Positions 39,629 through 50,321 of a DNA stretch of 64,000 nucleotides are shown in pieces. Under the pieces are notes generated by a model, which saw nothing but the letters and a program-made list of their open reading frames with translations, searched no databases and was not told where the DNA came from. The stretch covers positions 28,340,512 through 28,404,511 of the forward strand of contig OZ025206.1 of the NCBI GenBank assembly GCA_964019055.1, in the 5' to 3' direction. Each line of letters opens with the position of its first letter. Within the stretch, counting starts at the first letter, position 1. The translations under genes and the position numbers were made by a program. Origin of the DNA: Anthopleura xanthogrammica. Lineage: Eukaryota; Cnidaria; Anthozoa; Actiniaria; Actiniidae.

Positions 39629-42209
39629 CTTGTTATATATTGAAATATCAGACTTCAAGTTATAAAATGATCAAAACGAAAACGACAATATTGATAATGG
39701 GGATGATAATGATGACAGCATTGATAATGATGAATGATCGACGACGACGATAGTCAATAGTAATTGGAAGTCAATGGATTACATGTGGCAAAAATATCGT
39801 TAAATGTAAATCATAAGAATATGATTGACACAATGAAAGAACTGTCCGACTTGACAATTTTTCCGACCAAAATTGGATTTTTATTGATCAAGATTTCTAG
39901 CAGATCGCCCATTAGGTTACTAATGTACATATCTCCAAACGAAGCTTATGGATATGTCATTATTTATCACTAGGGAGCGGGGATCGGAGAATTTTTGTTA
40001 CAACGTGATAAAGACTAACTAATCCACCAAACGCACTCTTTTTTATGATCCCCTCTTACTAGTGGTTACTACTGTGTGACTCCCCCATCCCCACCCCCAC
40101 CCCCACCCCCACTCCCCTCTGTGATAATTTTAAACTTGGAAAAGAAGGCGAGAGAGATATTCGTCACTTTTGGTCATGGATGGCATGAATTGTGTGTCAT
40201 AAACAGCACTGAGGAAATTGATTTGTTGATGATTCAGAACAGCTATATAAGGCATTCTATACCGTGTACATGACGGTGAGCCATTTGAATGAACTTAAAG
40301 ATCGGCTAATATTTATCGATTTTGTATTATAATTAGCAATTTTCTACGTTTATTGAAATATATAATAATACGTCATACTAGTTTTTTCCCCACTAAGAAT
40401 AAATTAAATGGCAAAATTAAGCGAATATACACAGACGTGTACATTTCCCAATCAGATTGCGGTCTTTTCTCTAAAAAAAAAATACAAGTTATGTACATAA
40501 TGAGTATACAAGCCTTTTCTATGATAGTGGAATGACATGAATGTAGATAGCTAGATCTATTAACTCTGGATTCGGAAAAAGAAAGGAGAGTTTCAGTACC
40601 GATAGCCTCCTGTGTTAGAAGCACTTTACTTTAATGGGAATGGGATGTAAGAATTTATTTTTTTAAAAATTAAAATTTACAATAACATTGCTCTAAGAAG
40701 CAATTCTTTTCACAATATACTATATCACGGTTGTCGTCGCTCAATCTCAGCCTCGATAGCGTGTAATTTATTCTATAGAATTAGACTAAAGCCCGTGGAA
40801 GTTTTAAGTGTTTCAAAATATATTTTTGAAAGCGCTCGTGCATCTCGAAAATGGTATATTGTTTGATAATGTGTACATTGCTTAAATTACCGTGAGCTGT
40901 AGTCAAATTCTAAGGAATATATTACACACTATCGAGGCTGAGCTTGAGCGACGACAGCCGTGAAATGGTCTATTAGCAATCACACTGTGTTTTTTTTCTT
41001 TTAATAAACTAAGGCTCTCGTGTAATGATTAAATAAATAAGAACAATGACTGTCAACTATCAATGCGAGAAGTATGTTCACAATAAGTTTGTTTCGCTAC
41101 TTTACCAGTTTCGACGCAAATGTCAAATATGAGGCCCCGGGTTTTAGTCCTTTCCCTAAATCTAGCGATTTTATTTTATAAAGCAATATCTTGAAAAGCT
41201 CTTATAAAACATCAGTCCCTTATTTATTCTTTCTCAAATTCCTTCCCCTTCAAATTTGGAGCATCTGCACGAATTCATGTAAACAAGATTCTTAACTTCA
41301 ACTTTCTATTTAGAACTGTAGTTTTGTATATTTATCTTATTTTCACGACTTCCATACGATTCTTGTTTATAACGATTGAGTAAAAACAAGATCTTCGTCA
41401 AATGTGATATACTATACATTTTATTTATTTTCTGCTGCTATGTCTACTTAATATTTCGTGTTGTTATGACCTACTTGCTAATATAATTTGATAAAATTTT
41501 ATCGAACAATTTATTCTTCCAATTACGCAAATGAGAACAAAATGAGCATGTAAGACTAAGAAACGGTTATAATAAATTATCGGACCGCTAGAATATACTC
41601 ATTTACTTTATTAACGGCCAGATGCAATACTATGAACTATTAACAAGATATATCCTTTTTCCTTGTTTGTTTGTTTTTAATTATTGTCTTTGAAATTTTG
41701 CATTAATAAAGTCAAACAAGGTTGGATATTCCATCTGTGTTTGGTAAATGAGCTACCCACTTACACACAAATGAGCTAGTGAAAATAGAACCGAATAAAA
41801 ACGAAAGAAAGAAAGAATGAAGGAAAGAATTAAGTAGAAATAAAAAATGAATGAATAAATGAATGAATGGAACAAAAGAATGAAAGAAAGAAATAAGGAA
41901 AAAATACGGAAGAAAAGGAAAGAAAGAGAAAAGAGAAAAAACGAAGAAAAAAGAAAAATATAGAGAGAAAGGAAAGAAGCCTCCATATGCAAATTTCAGC
42001 TGTCAACAGTAATTTACAAGGCTTTGTAGTCTAACTTTACATAACGAACATATTGATCAAACATTCCGGCTGGATGTTACTAATGCGCCTATGCTGCTAA
42101 CACTCAAACTATTTTTATTAAAATTCGAGAAAAACAGGCATGATTGATCAGTGTTTGAGTGAAATATCTTGCTCACGAAACAAGGTCGAAATAGATTCTT
42201 AGTCAGAAA
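39629..42209. other. Intergenic region between K2P genes 4 and 5
   Basis: Contains a (CCCCCA)-type tract at 40085-40115, the MITE at 40727-40975 and a ~210-bp purine-rich tract (GAAAGAAAG type) at 41776-41984. No additional gene is recognised. Confidence 0.5.
40727..40975. mobile_element. Dispersed MITE M, copy 2 (complete)
   Basis: Terminal inverted repeats of about 45 bp: CACGGTTGTCGTCGCTCAAT with CTCAGCCTCGATAG on the left, and CTATCGAGGCTGAG with CTTGAGCGACGACAGCCGTG on the right. Copy 1 lies inverted at 21409-21625. Confidence 0.8.
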
Positions 42210-45200
42210 ATGGATAAATTCGAGATTAATCCATATACGAAGGTTTTTCTAATGCGACTAGTTATGTTTTTCGTTTACTTAAACGGAGGGGCATTGGTTT
42301 TCATGTGGATCGAAAACGGTAATGTCAACAATTCTCATTTCAATGATTCAGTATTGTTGTTGGAAGAAATAAGACAAAATGCAACAAATACGTTTAATAT
42401 TTCGCATGACCAGTTCCAAGATCTTGTACAAAAGATTCTTCAAACAGCAAGTATGAAACCTACCAAACCATGGAGCTACTTACATTCCCTGATGTATACG
42501 ATGCATCTTCTTACTACAATAGGTGAGGTCATAATGTAACTAGTTTGATATATTCATGTGGTTATTCCAAGTTGTGATTGATCGGTAGCACAGCACATAT
42601 TTCACTGCCTTCATAGAAAAAATAAAAAGAACTTGACTCGATTTTCGATTTCTCAATTCATGCCCGGCTAATAATTGACAACGGTAGAAATTTGAAAGTT
42701 TCAAATTAACATCAGCATAGAAGTAGCACATAATTCGATTATGAAGAAGCCGTGAAACATCATGATCGCCAAATTTAATTACAATTCTTTGTTTGCACAT
42801 GACGTCATAGCATAGAAGAATTTGACAAAAGATTTTTCAAAGAATATTTTTGTGTTGTCTTCCAACAATTGCGGCCATATCTTTTGTTATTTCACTCCAT
42901 TGGGAATGATTGCAAACCAAGAATTGGGGAGCTTATAATTACTGTAAAAGGCCTTGTAGGTTATAACCAAGATCTCGTATTGGCTTCGATGCTCTACAGG
43001 AAGCCAGCAAACTTCAGCTAAGATGAGAGTGATGTGGTCAAACTTTAATGATAAAGTAACCAGTCAAGCAGCATTTTGAACTAAAAATAGAATAAAATTG
43101 TTTTTTTTTTTGTTTAGATATTTTTTGATTAATTATGGGCGAAAACAAAAGCATTGTCGAACAAAAAGGGGAAGAAAAAGAAAAAGAAAATAAGTAAGAA
43201 ACAAACAAACAAACAAACAAACAAACAAACAAACAAACAAACAAACAAACAAACAAACAAACAAACAAACAAACAAACAAACAAACAAACAAACAAACAA
43301 ACAAACAAACAAACAAACAAACAAACAAACAAACAAACAAACAAACAAACAAACAAACAAACAAACAAACAAACAAACAAACAAACAAACAAACAAACAA
43401 ACAAACAAACAAACAAACAAACAAACAAACAAACAAACAAACAAACAAACAAACAAACAAACAAACAAACAAACAAACAAACAAACAAACAAACAAACAA
43501 ACAAACAAACAAACAGAGTGGCTTGTTGATTGCAAGAGCGAATTTGATGCAGCATTTAATAGCATATAGCAATAGTTTCGGTGACATATACCAATGACAG
43601 TTTCAAGTGTTTTCAGAACACTTTTTCGATACGAGTGAAATTTCGGAATTAACTTGGCTCACTTTCTCGGCCAAATCTAAAGAAGCCTACCCCTTTCGTC
43701 ATAGCCTATTGACTAAAGGACGTTAGCGGGCAAAAACATTTCCCATGTTTTTTTCTTCAAACTTCGCATGGTGAAATAAAACCATCATATAGAAGTTTAA
43801 TCAGCAAATAAAAAATGGGGGTCACCGTTCTCGTTTAGGAGTGAGATGATATCAAAGTGCAGCCACCCGGTTAGCTCAGTTGGTAAGAGCGTCGGTCTGT
43901 TGTGCGGGAGGTCGTGGTTCGAGTCCCGGCCGGACCAACGCTCAGGGTCTTAAAATAAATGAGGAGAAAGTGCTGCCTTTGTAATCACATCTACAAATGG
44001 TTAGACTTTCGAGTCTTCTCGGATAAGGACTTTGAACCGTAGGCCCTGTCTCCCAACCCTTCCTTAACCTGTAAATAGTGGAAATAAAAGAACCTGTTGA
44101 ATTATTCGTGTAAGAATGTGTCTCCCGGTTCAACAGCCTATCCCAATTTGGAGACATAACACTAATTACTAACAATTCACTCATGATTGTAAGCTGCACG
44201 GCTGCTAATAGCGCCTGAATATGCAGTCCGTAAACTCCTCCACTGGTCAAAAATTGTAAAGCGCGTTGAGACGATGTAAAATGCGCTATATAAGAACTTC
44301 GCATGGTGAAAAAAGACCATCAAAGAATTTCCATAAGCAAATAAAATTGGGAGTCACCGTTCTCGTTTAGGAATGAGATGATATCAAAGTGCATCCTTTT
44401 TCTTGTCGAAAATCGCTTGCGCGCAATACATACAAGTCGAGCGTTAAAGTCATTTTTTTGTAGAAAAACTAAATGGATTGGTAAACATCTTTTGAGGCAA
44501 CCATCTAATAACCTATAGATAAATATTAGGTGTAAATATTCATGAATCATACAAAAAACTTGTAGTTTTTGAATTGAAGTTGCAGCCACCATGCACCATT
44601 CCTTCCATTCTCGGGTGACTGCTTTGGTCGTAATTGAGATTGAATTTTTCATCCAAATACGTGTTTTTATTATGATTTCCCCATATTTTTTTCTTCAAAT
44701 TTGAAACACTGACAGCTTATGTGATTCTCTATGAAATACTAAAATAAAAAATGGGGTCACCGTTGTTGTTTTCGAGATAAACGCGATCGAAACTGTTTTT
44801 GCAACGAGCGTGACAGACTTTGATCTTGAAAAACATAGGTCACGCGCGAGCGCGCTGTCACGCCATATGCGCAGAACAGATGCACACAAACAATGTCCGC
44901 GAACGTCCTTAAGTGCTGTTCGGTTTTAAGATCGATATTTCTTTTAAGGGGACAGTTTTAGAAAGGTTATCGGCCTACTCCTTCCTGGATCGGAAGTCGT
45001 TGTTTTTTTCATGGCCATAGGTGAACGAGAATTGCCCTTAATTTGGACGTAAATACGCAGCTTTTGGTATCCGCAACTCTGCAATCGACCAGCCTTAAAC
45101 ATCTTAACTTCTAATATATATCAAGGTGCCCTTTCAGTTTCTGAGCATCACCATTTTGACACAGCTGCCTAGTTTAAGGAACGTAAGGTCACGTGACTTC

Positions 45201-45927
45201 TTTAGTGCAACTCCTTAATCCTCGATCATAGCAATAGGAATTAAAATATATTTATCGAAGTAACGATATCATCCGGGTGGATGTGGTCCAATGGGTTCAA
45301 CTACCATCATTAAAATATATTTCTTCTGTTATAGGTTATGGTAACATTACACCAAAGACCGAACGAGGCCAAATAGTAACGATATTTTATGCTCTCGTTG
45401 GAATACCACTGACCCTGCTAACACTTAGGGCAATGGGATCTCACTACAATCATCTATTTAAAAAAATCATCACAGCTTTTGAATCTAAATGTCTTCACCG
45501 AAACCAAGTCAAGGATATGAAACGGAAATTGATTATTGGTAACGTCTTCATTACTACTCTTTATCTCTTACTTGCAGCTGTAACTTCATATTATCTTGAT
45601 AAATTCACGTTTGTCCAAGCATTGTATGCATGGTTCATAACCTTGACAACGGTTGGATTTGGTGACTTTATTCCAATGGCTTCAACTACAGTCATAGTCC
45701 TCTCTGGTTTGAGTCTCATGTCCGGGTGCATGGATGCAATGGTGATGCATGCTGAACAAGATGACGGCAAAAGCGTTTGGTGGAAGCTCAAAGAAACTTT
45801 ATGTTGTCGCTCCTGCGGAAAGAAAGTGTTGTCAGTTAAAGTTAAATCATTTCAGGAAGAAAACAAGTTAAATACAAATGAAATTGAGTTAAATGGAACA
45901 AAAAAACAAAACACAGACACGCTTTGA
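42210..45927 (+). CDS. Two-pore-domain potassium channel, K2P gene 5 (subfamily B)
   Basis: Exons 42210-42522 and 45335-45927 join in phase 1 to give 301 aa. Unlike genes 1-4, M1, the cap and the first pore helix sit in a single exon. The intron again splits the first filter glycine (TTIG-YGN). The N-terminus is MDKFEINPYTK. Cap sequons include NNS, NDS, NAT and NIS. Exon 2 has FYALVGIPLTLLTLRAMG in M2, a basic M2-M3 loop, the second filter TTVGFGDF, M4, then a cytosolic CCRSCGK cluster and a Lys/Asn-rich tail ending NTDTL. It lacks RRxSV. The 2.8-kb intron contains the (CAAA)n array and transposon T2b. The Asn after GYG is the common residue at this place in many K2P channels. Confidence 0.92.
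43198..43515. repeat. Tetranucleotide microsatellite (CAAA)n, ~79 copies
   Basis: About 318 bp of uninterrupted AAAC units. Both strands appear open (NKQT or CLFV repeats) but these are artefacts. Confidence 0.97.
43862..44296 (+). mobile_element. tRNA-derived SINE with L2-type 3' tail
   Basis: The head has a clear A box (GGTTAGCTCAGTTGG) and B box (GGTTCGAGTCC) from a tRNA, with an anticodon arm that no longer pairs well. A central part has AGAAAGTGCTGCCTTTGTAA and ATAAGGACTTTGAACCGTAG. The 3' end GTAAAGCGCGTTGAGACGAT then GCGCTATATAAGAA resembles the tails of the LINE fragments in this window, so an L2-type LINE may mobilise it. Confidence 0.85.
43866..43937 (+). tRNA. tRNA-like head of the SINE (pseudogene)
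   Basis: The D arm GCTCAGTTGGTAAGAGC and T arm with GGTTCGAGTCC are intact, and CCGG/CCGG-type ends pair. The anticodon stem is not well formed (GTCGG...TGCGGG), so no amino acid can be assigned. It is part of the SINE, not a functional tRNA gene. Confidence 0.6.
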
Positions 45928-47297
45928 GAGATCAGCATCTGCACAATAAGATGCGGTAAATATTTGATTCTTATACTTCAAATCTGTGTACCTAAAGCAT
46001 CGCTTCTAGAGACCACGTGATCTAGAAAAGTTCGCGGTTTCCCCAAAATGAAAAACTTTTATTTTTAATGACTAACAGATATGCAATCCTTGTTTAAAAA
46101 AAACTTCAGAAAATGTATACTTTGTTGGGATTTCATTGAATATTAAGTGCGCTACTCGAACTAAAAGCGGAAACCAATAATTTGTGTTAGTTGATACCTT
46201 AACAGTTGACGAAATTAGATAACAGATTCTGTTTTTATATTGTAATGCAAATTAGCCATGCGGTCCACCAGAGGGCAAACATTGGGAAAATAGAGGATTT
46301 TTAAAAGATCGGCTCATTCTAGAGATCTTATTTTAATGCCAAATATTGTTTCAAACTATCCAAAAAAATCTGTATGTAGTTTGAGATGTTACATTTGTCC
46401 CTTACGATACTTGGAAAATCGAGTAAGGACATTTTAAAAGCCGTTTGTTTTCTAAACTAGTGTCCAAAAAAGATAATTCTAACACATAACAATTACTGGA
46501 AAACATTAAAATTATTTCAATAAAGCAGTGGAAATCTGCTAATTTAAAGTTGTTTGCCTCCTCAGAAACCCCGTGATTAATGTGCATTACAATACGAAAC
46601 CCATCATGGCGTCTAGTCGTAAATAAAAGCTACCAGCTGGAAGTCTGAATTAGAATTTGTTATTTACAGAACAGCATATTGTCAGCAGCCCATCAGAAGC
46701 CACGATTTGTGAATATGATTGAAGGCTGATTTTGTCATGAATAATAATCTTCGTCGATTGATGTCCACAATTTCTCGCCATGTTTATGCATGAATAATAC
46801 GTGTGGTTGTTTGTGTGTTTAGGAATATCACCTGAGGAAAGGGGAGTTGCTGTCTTGGTGATTGGTGATTGGTTATGTTATGTGTTATTCTCAATGATCA
46901 ACAGAAAACATACCTTTTCAGCTTATGTGTATTATTTTCCCATTTCAAAGAACTTTGTCTTGTTCTGCATGTTCTTGAGCATAAAGTCATTCGTTCGAAT
47001 CAGATCGATTTTCGTGTACTTGCTCAAGGATTACTGGTAAACAGAGAAATCATTCTCTAGGGAATTCGAATGACGCATGATCTAAAAATGGAAATTGCTA
47101 CTCCCATGCTGAAAAGGTTTGGTAAACAGCTTATAGAACGGACTTGAAAACGCATGCCAGGGATGTAATAATAACAATGCTCGGGCTCAGAATTTTTTTT
47201 TCTGAGTATTTCACAGTATAGTACGATCATATACACATTTCATTCCATCATCATACGCATACCATGTTTATCGTAAATGAGCAAGTAACAAAAAACT
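45928..47297. other. Intergenic region downstream of K2P gene 5
   Basis: A diverged half copy of the T4 MITE may lie at 46080-46200 (TTCAGAAAATGTATACTTT ... GATACCTTAA). No gene is recognised. Confidence 0.4.
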
Positions 47298-47967
47298 GCT
47301 CGAAATAAAAGATTCCTTATCTATAAAACCAAAAATAAGTCAAGATTTCTAGATAATGTTTACGAAATAGAGCTCTAAACGTTCTGGTTTTCCTCTGCAT
47401 AAATTTTACATTCCGTTCAACTAAACATTGGTCTTGTTTCTCGCTGTCATCGAGCGGTTTTTAGTCTATGCAAAGGTCAACGTTTGTCATGTACCCTCCC
47501 CCACACAGCCAATGATTTGTCACCAACCGTTGAATCCGTGGCGAGGCTGATCCGTCCGCCGATGAAGTTGTCTATTTAGAGCGTATATATTTGCGAATTT
47601 CGACGGGAAGAAGTGAAGCGATATAGCAATTTTTGGATTAGATGTGTTGGATATTTATTGGGCGAAGGGTAGCCGGTGAAAAATTTGCTGTGAAACAGAT
47701 TTCTGGCGATTTACGGCCTGTTGAAGCAAAGCACCCGAGTCTGAGGATTCCTACCTTGACTTCATCTTTAGAGAGGAGATAAAATTTCCTAAAATCGCCT
47801 TAAAATGCAACCAAACCGTCAGCAAACCACAAAACATGCAATAAAACATTGATATACCGCTAAAGAAACAATAAAATATGAAATTTATTTTATTTTAAAG
47901 AAAGTTTTTGATCTGCCATACATTCTCTCTATATGTATTCAGAACCATAGCTTGGGCTACCTGTGAT
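47298..47967 (+). repeat. Dispersed repeat R, copy 1
   Basis: About 670 bp, also present inverted at 49113-49782, in the same orientation at 49779-50321 (lacking the first ~130 bp) and partially at 55186-55465. It starts near CGAAATAAAAGATTCC and ends GGGCTACCTGTGAT. Open frames in it (SVSPRIQRLVTN on one strand, VYICEFRREEVKRY on the other) match no family I know. Its last ~40 bp overlap the C-terminal codons of the EF-hand gene. Confidence 0.85.
47884..47889 (-). promoter_or_regulatory. Polyadenylation signal of the EF-hand gene, within repeat R
   Basis: AATAAA on the minus strand, 40 bp past the stop codon. The signal belongs to repeat R copy 1, so the gene appears to use a repeat-derived 3' end. 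Confidence 0.55.
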
Positions 47968-48420
47968 GTCAGCTGCATTGAACCAGGCTTTTGCTGCGTC
48001 TTCACCAAAGTTACAAGCTTTCATCATGGTTTGCACCTCGTTCAGCGTAAGTGTGCCATCATTGTTTACGTCGATGACATCGAAGAAGGCGTTGTTCTGT
48101 TTGCTGTGCAGAGTAGGCTTGCTTGCTGCTCGTTTCTTGAGCTCTTCGTTTGCTAGTCGATCAAAACCCTTGACAAACTGCTTCTTGTCCAGCTCAATAC
48201 CAGGAACCAGGCCAGCGGCACCCCAGAACATTTGCAGCGCCTCTCTTAGAGCTTTGGTCTGTTTTGGTGTCGCCTTGCAAGCCTTTTCCAAGTTGTCTGC
48301 CCACTTCAGAATTTCAGTGATGGACAACAAGCCGTTGCTATCGATATCCATAGTATCAAAAAAGCCTTCGACACGCTTCACCCAGATAGGATTCTTAGTT
48401 AAGTCCACTTTGGTAGCCAT
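47929..48420 (-). CDS. Photoprotein-like EF-hand calcium-binding protein, repeat-derived C-terminus
   Basis: One uninterrupted 163-aa frame starts MATKVDLTKNP. It follows the pattern of cnidarian Ca-regulated photoproteins (aequorin/clytin type): NPIWVKR before helix 1, a canonical EF loop DIDSNGLLSITE (about residues 26-37), KATPKQTKALREAL and FWGAAGLVPGIE, LANEELKKRA, and a second canonical loop DVNNDGTLTLNE. The expected last EF-hand is cut: DITGSPSYGSEYI then stop, where the final codons lie in repeat R. Coelenterazine-pocket residues are not conserved: the family's first-helix His is Val and a pocket Trp is Phe. The C-terminal Tyr-containing tail is absent. It probably binds Ca2+ but is unlikely to emit light. 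TATAAAA lies 81-87 bp upstream. No introns are seen, so a retrocopy is possible. Confidence 0.8.
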   Translation of the reverse strand: MATKVDLTKNPIWVKRVEGFFDTMDIDSNGLLSITEILKWADNLEKACKATPKQTKALREALQMFWGAAGLVPGIELDKKQFVKGFDRLANEELKKRAASKPTLHSKQNNAFFDVIDVNNDGTLTLNEVQTMMKACNFGEDAAKAWFNAADITGSPSYGSEYI

Positions 48421-48500
48421 ATTTTTGGGAGCGATTGTTGTATCTGGTTCTTCAGTTTTTGTCGCCTAATTACTGATCATATGAGTGAGAAAGGAGATAA

Positions 48501-48507
48501 TTTTATA
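48501..48507 (-). promoter_or_regulatory. Probable TATA box of the EF-hand gene
   Basis: TATAAAA on the minus strand, about 81 bp upstream of the start codon, which would leave a 5' UTR of roughly 50 bp. No other core element was sought. Confidence 0.5.
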
Positions 48508-49112
48508 GAATATATTTTTTGTTAGCGGCAACGGCACAAGGTGATCGGAATGGCACGTGGGCATTTCCATTATCAGTCTGGGAACAAAAGTTTCTGATTG
48601 GTTGAGGCATGTTTCATGCCACTTGCCGCTCTTTTATTCTTGCCTTAAGCTGTTGCCCCTAACAACATTGTAGTTATCACGACGGTCTCTAAACTTTCCT
48701 GTTTCTCACTCAAGTGATAAGCGTAATACTTCGTAGTCGTCTCTGATCTTGGTCTTGCCTCTGCTAGATTTGATGAATGTAATAAAAAAATCAACCAATA
48801 TTTATTTAGTACCGATATTTAAAGTTATTTAAATATTTAGATTCAGTTGCTTTGAGTAAATGTTGTCACAATGCATCTGAAATGAAAATACCCCGTTTTC
48901 AAGATACCGCATAAAACCCAGGTATTTAAGGCATCTGTTCTGTTCTGTTCTGCTGAGACAAGTATCCTACCAGTTATAGCCTGCCCTAGCCTAGTATATG
49001 TAATGTTTATAACATGAGCAGCCGTGTTGTATGTAGTATATAAAAAACGAGTAGCAGTGTTTTATCAAGGATACAAACCCGAGCGCAGCGAGGGTTTTTG
49101 ATCCTTGATAAA

Positions 49113-49782
49113 ACCACAGGTAGCCCAAGCTATGGTTTTGAATATATATAGAGAGAATGTATGGCAGATCAAAAAATTTCTTTAAAATAAAATAAATTTC
49201 ATATTTTATTGTTTCTTTACCGGTATATCAATGTTTTATTGCATGTTTTGTGGTTTCCTGACGGTTTGGTTGCATTTTAAGGCGATTTTAGGAAATTTTA
49301 TCTCCTCTCTAAAGACGAAGTCAAGGTAGGAATCTTCAGACTCGGGTACTTTGGTTCAACAGGCCGTAAATCGCCAGAAATCTGTTCCACGGCAAATTTT
49401 TCACTGGCTACCCTTCGCCCAATAAATATCCAACACATCCAATCCGAAAATTGCCATATCGCTTCACTTCTTCCCGTCGAAATTCGCAAATATATACGCT
49501 CAACTCAGACAAATTCAACCGCGGACGGATCAGTCTCGCCACGGATTCAACGGTTGGTGACAAATCATTGGCTGTGTGGAGGAGGGTACATGACAAACGT
49601 TGACCTTTGCCTAGACTAAAAACCGCTCGATGACAGCGAGAAACAAGACCAATGTTTAGTTGGACGGAATGTAAAATTCATGCAGAGGAAAACCAGAACG
49701 TTTAGAGCTCTATTTCGTTAACATTATCTGGAAATCTTGACTTATTTATGGTTATATGGATAAGGAATCTTTTATTTCGAGC
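49113..49782 (-). repeat. Dispersed repeat R, copy 2 (inverted)
   Basis: Reverse complement of copy 1 with few differences. Together with copy 1 it brackets the EF-hand gene in inverted orientation. Next to it (49055-49110) is a small hairpin with AACCCGAGCGCAGCGAGGGTT that is missing from copy 3. Confidence 0.85.
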
Positions 49783-50321
49783 GGTTTTTAGTCTAGGCAA
49801 AGGTCAACGTTTGTCATGTACCCTCCTCCACACAGCCAATGATTTGTCACCAACCGTTGAATCCGTGGCGAGACTGATCCGTCCGCGGTTGAATTTGTCT
49901 GAGTTGAGCGTATATATTTGCGAATTTCGACGGGAAGAAGTGAAGCGATATGGCAATTTTCGGATTGGATGTGTTGGATATTTATTGGGCGAAGGGTAGC
50001 CAGTGAAAAATTTGCCGTGGAACAGATTTCTGGCGATTTACGGCCTGTTGAACCAAAGTACCCGAGTCTGAAGATTCCTACCTTGACTTCGTCTTTAGAG
50101 AGGAGATAAAATTTCCTAAAATCGCCTTAAAATGCAACCAAACCGTCAGGAAACCACAAAACATGCAATAAAACATTGATATACCGGTAAAGAAACAATA
50201 AAATATGAAATTTATTTTATTTTAAAGAAATTTTTTGATCTGCCATACATTCTCTCTATATATATTCAAAACCATAGCTTGGGCTACCTGTGATAAAACA
50301 CGTGCTACGAGTTTTTTATAT
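49779..50321 (+). repeat. Dispersed repeat R, copy 3
   Basis: Matches the reverse complement of copy 2 over more than 500 bp with very few differences by eye, forming a large inverted repeat with a ~150-bp spacer (49633-49782). It continues past GGGCTACCTGTGAT into AAAACACGTGCTACGAG, mirrored at 49036-49060. Confidence 0.85.

Larger units (their letters stand above)
43718..44908. mobile_element. TTAA-type DNA transposon (family T2, copy b) with nested SINE
   Basis: The left end GGACGTTAGCGGGCA follows TAAA (43714-43717), and the right end TGTCCGCGAACGTCC precedes TTAA (44909-44912). The interior matches T2a in order. It is interrupted by a SINE at 43862-44296, and a ~98-bp segment of T2 (43762-43861 and 44297-44393) occurs on both sides of that SINE. 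Confidence 0.8.
42523..45334 (+). other. Intron of K2P gene 5
   Basis: Donor G|GTGAGG, acceptor TTATAG|GT. It holds the (CAAA)n microsatellite and the T2b element with its nested SINE; the remainder is unrecognised. Confidence 0.7.

Noticed and set aside
42210..42539. K2P gene 5 exon 1 as a complete short one-pore protein ending in VIM
   Set aside because: The extra codons read through the splice donor G|GTGAGG; exon 2 at 45335 completes the filter in the right phase.
43038..43597. CLFV and NKQT repeat proteins
   Set aside because: Translations of the (CAAA)n array in an intron of K2P gene 5.
43866..43937. A functional tRNA gene
   Set aside because: The anticodon arm does not pair and the sequence continues into a SINE body with a LINE-like tail.
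46801..47040. Hydrophobic 79-aa frame that could be a membrane protein or stray K2P exon
   Set aside because: No K2P filter or transmembrane motif matches and there is no supporting splice phase.
47963..48469. A 168-aa plus-strand protein opposite the EF-hand gene
   Set aside because: It is the antisense shadow of the minus-strand photoprotein-like gene, which has clear EF loops and a TATA box.
49748..50109. Frames in repeat R (83 and 63 aa) present in two copies
   Set aside because: They are repeated because the repeat is; both strands are open and no domain is visible, so coding is not supported.
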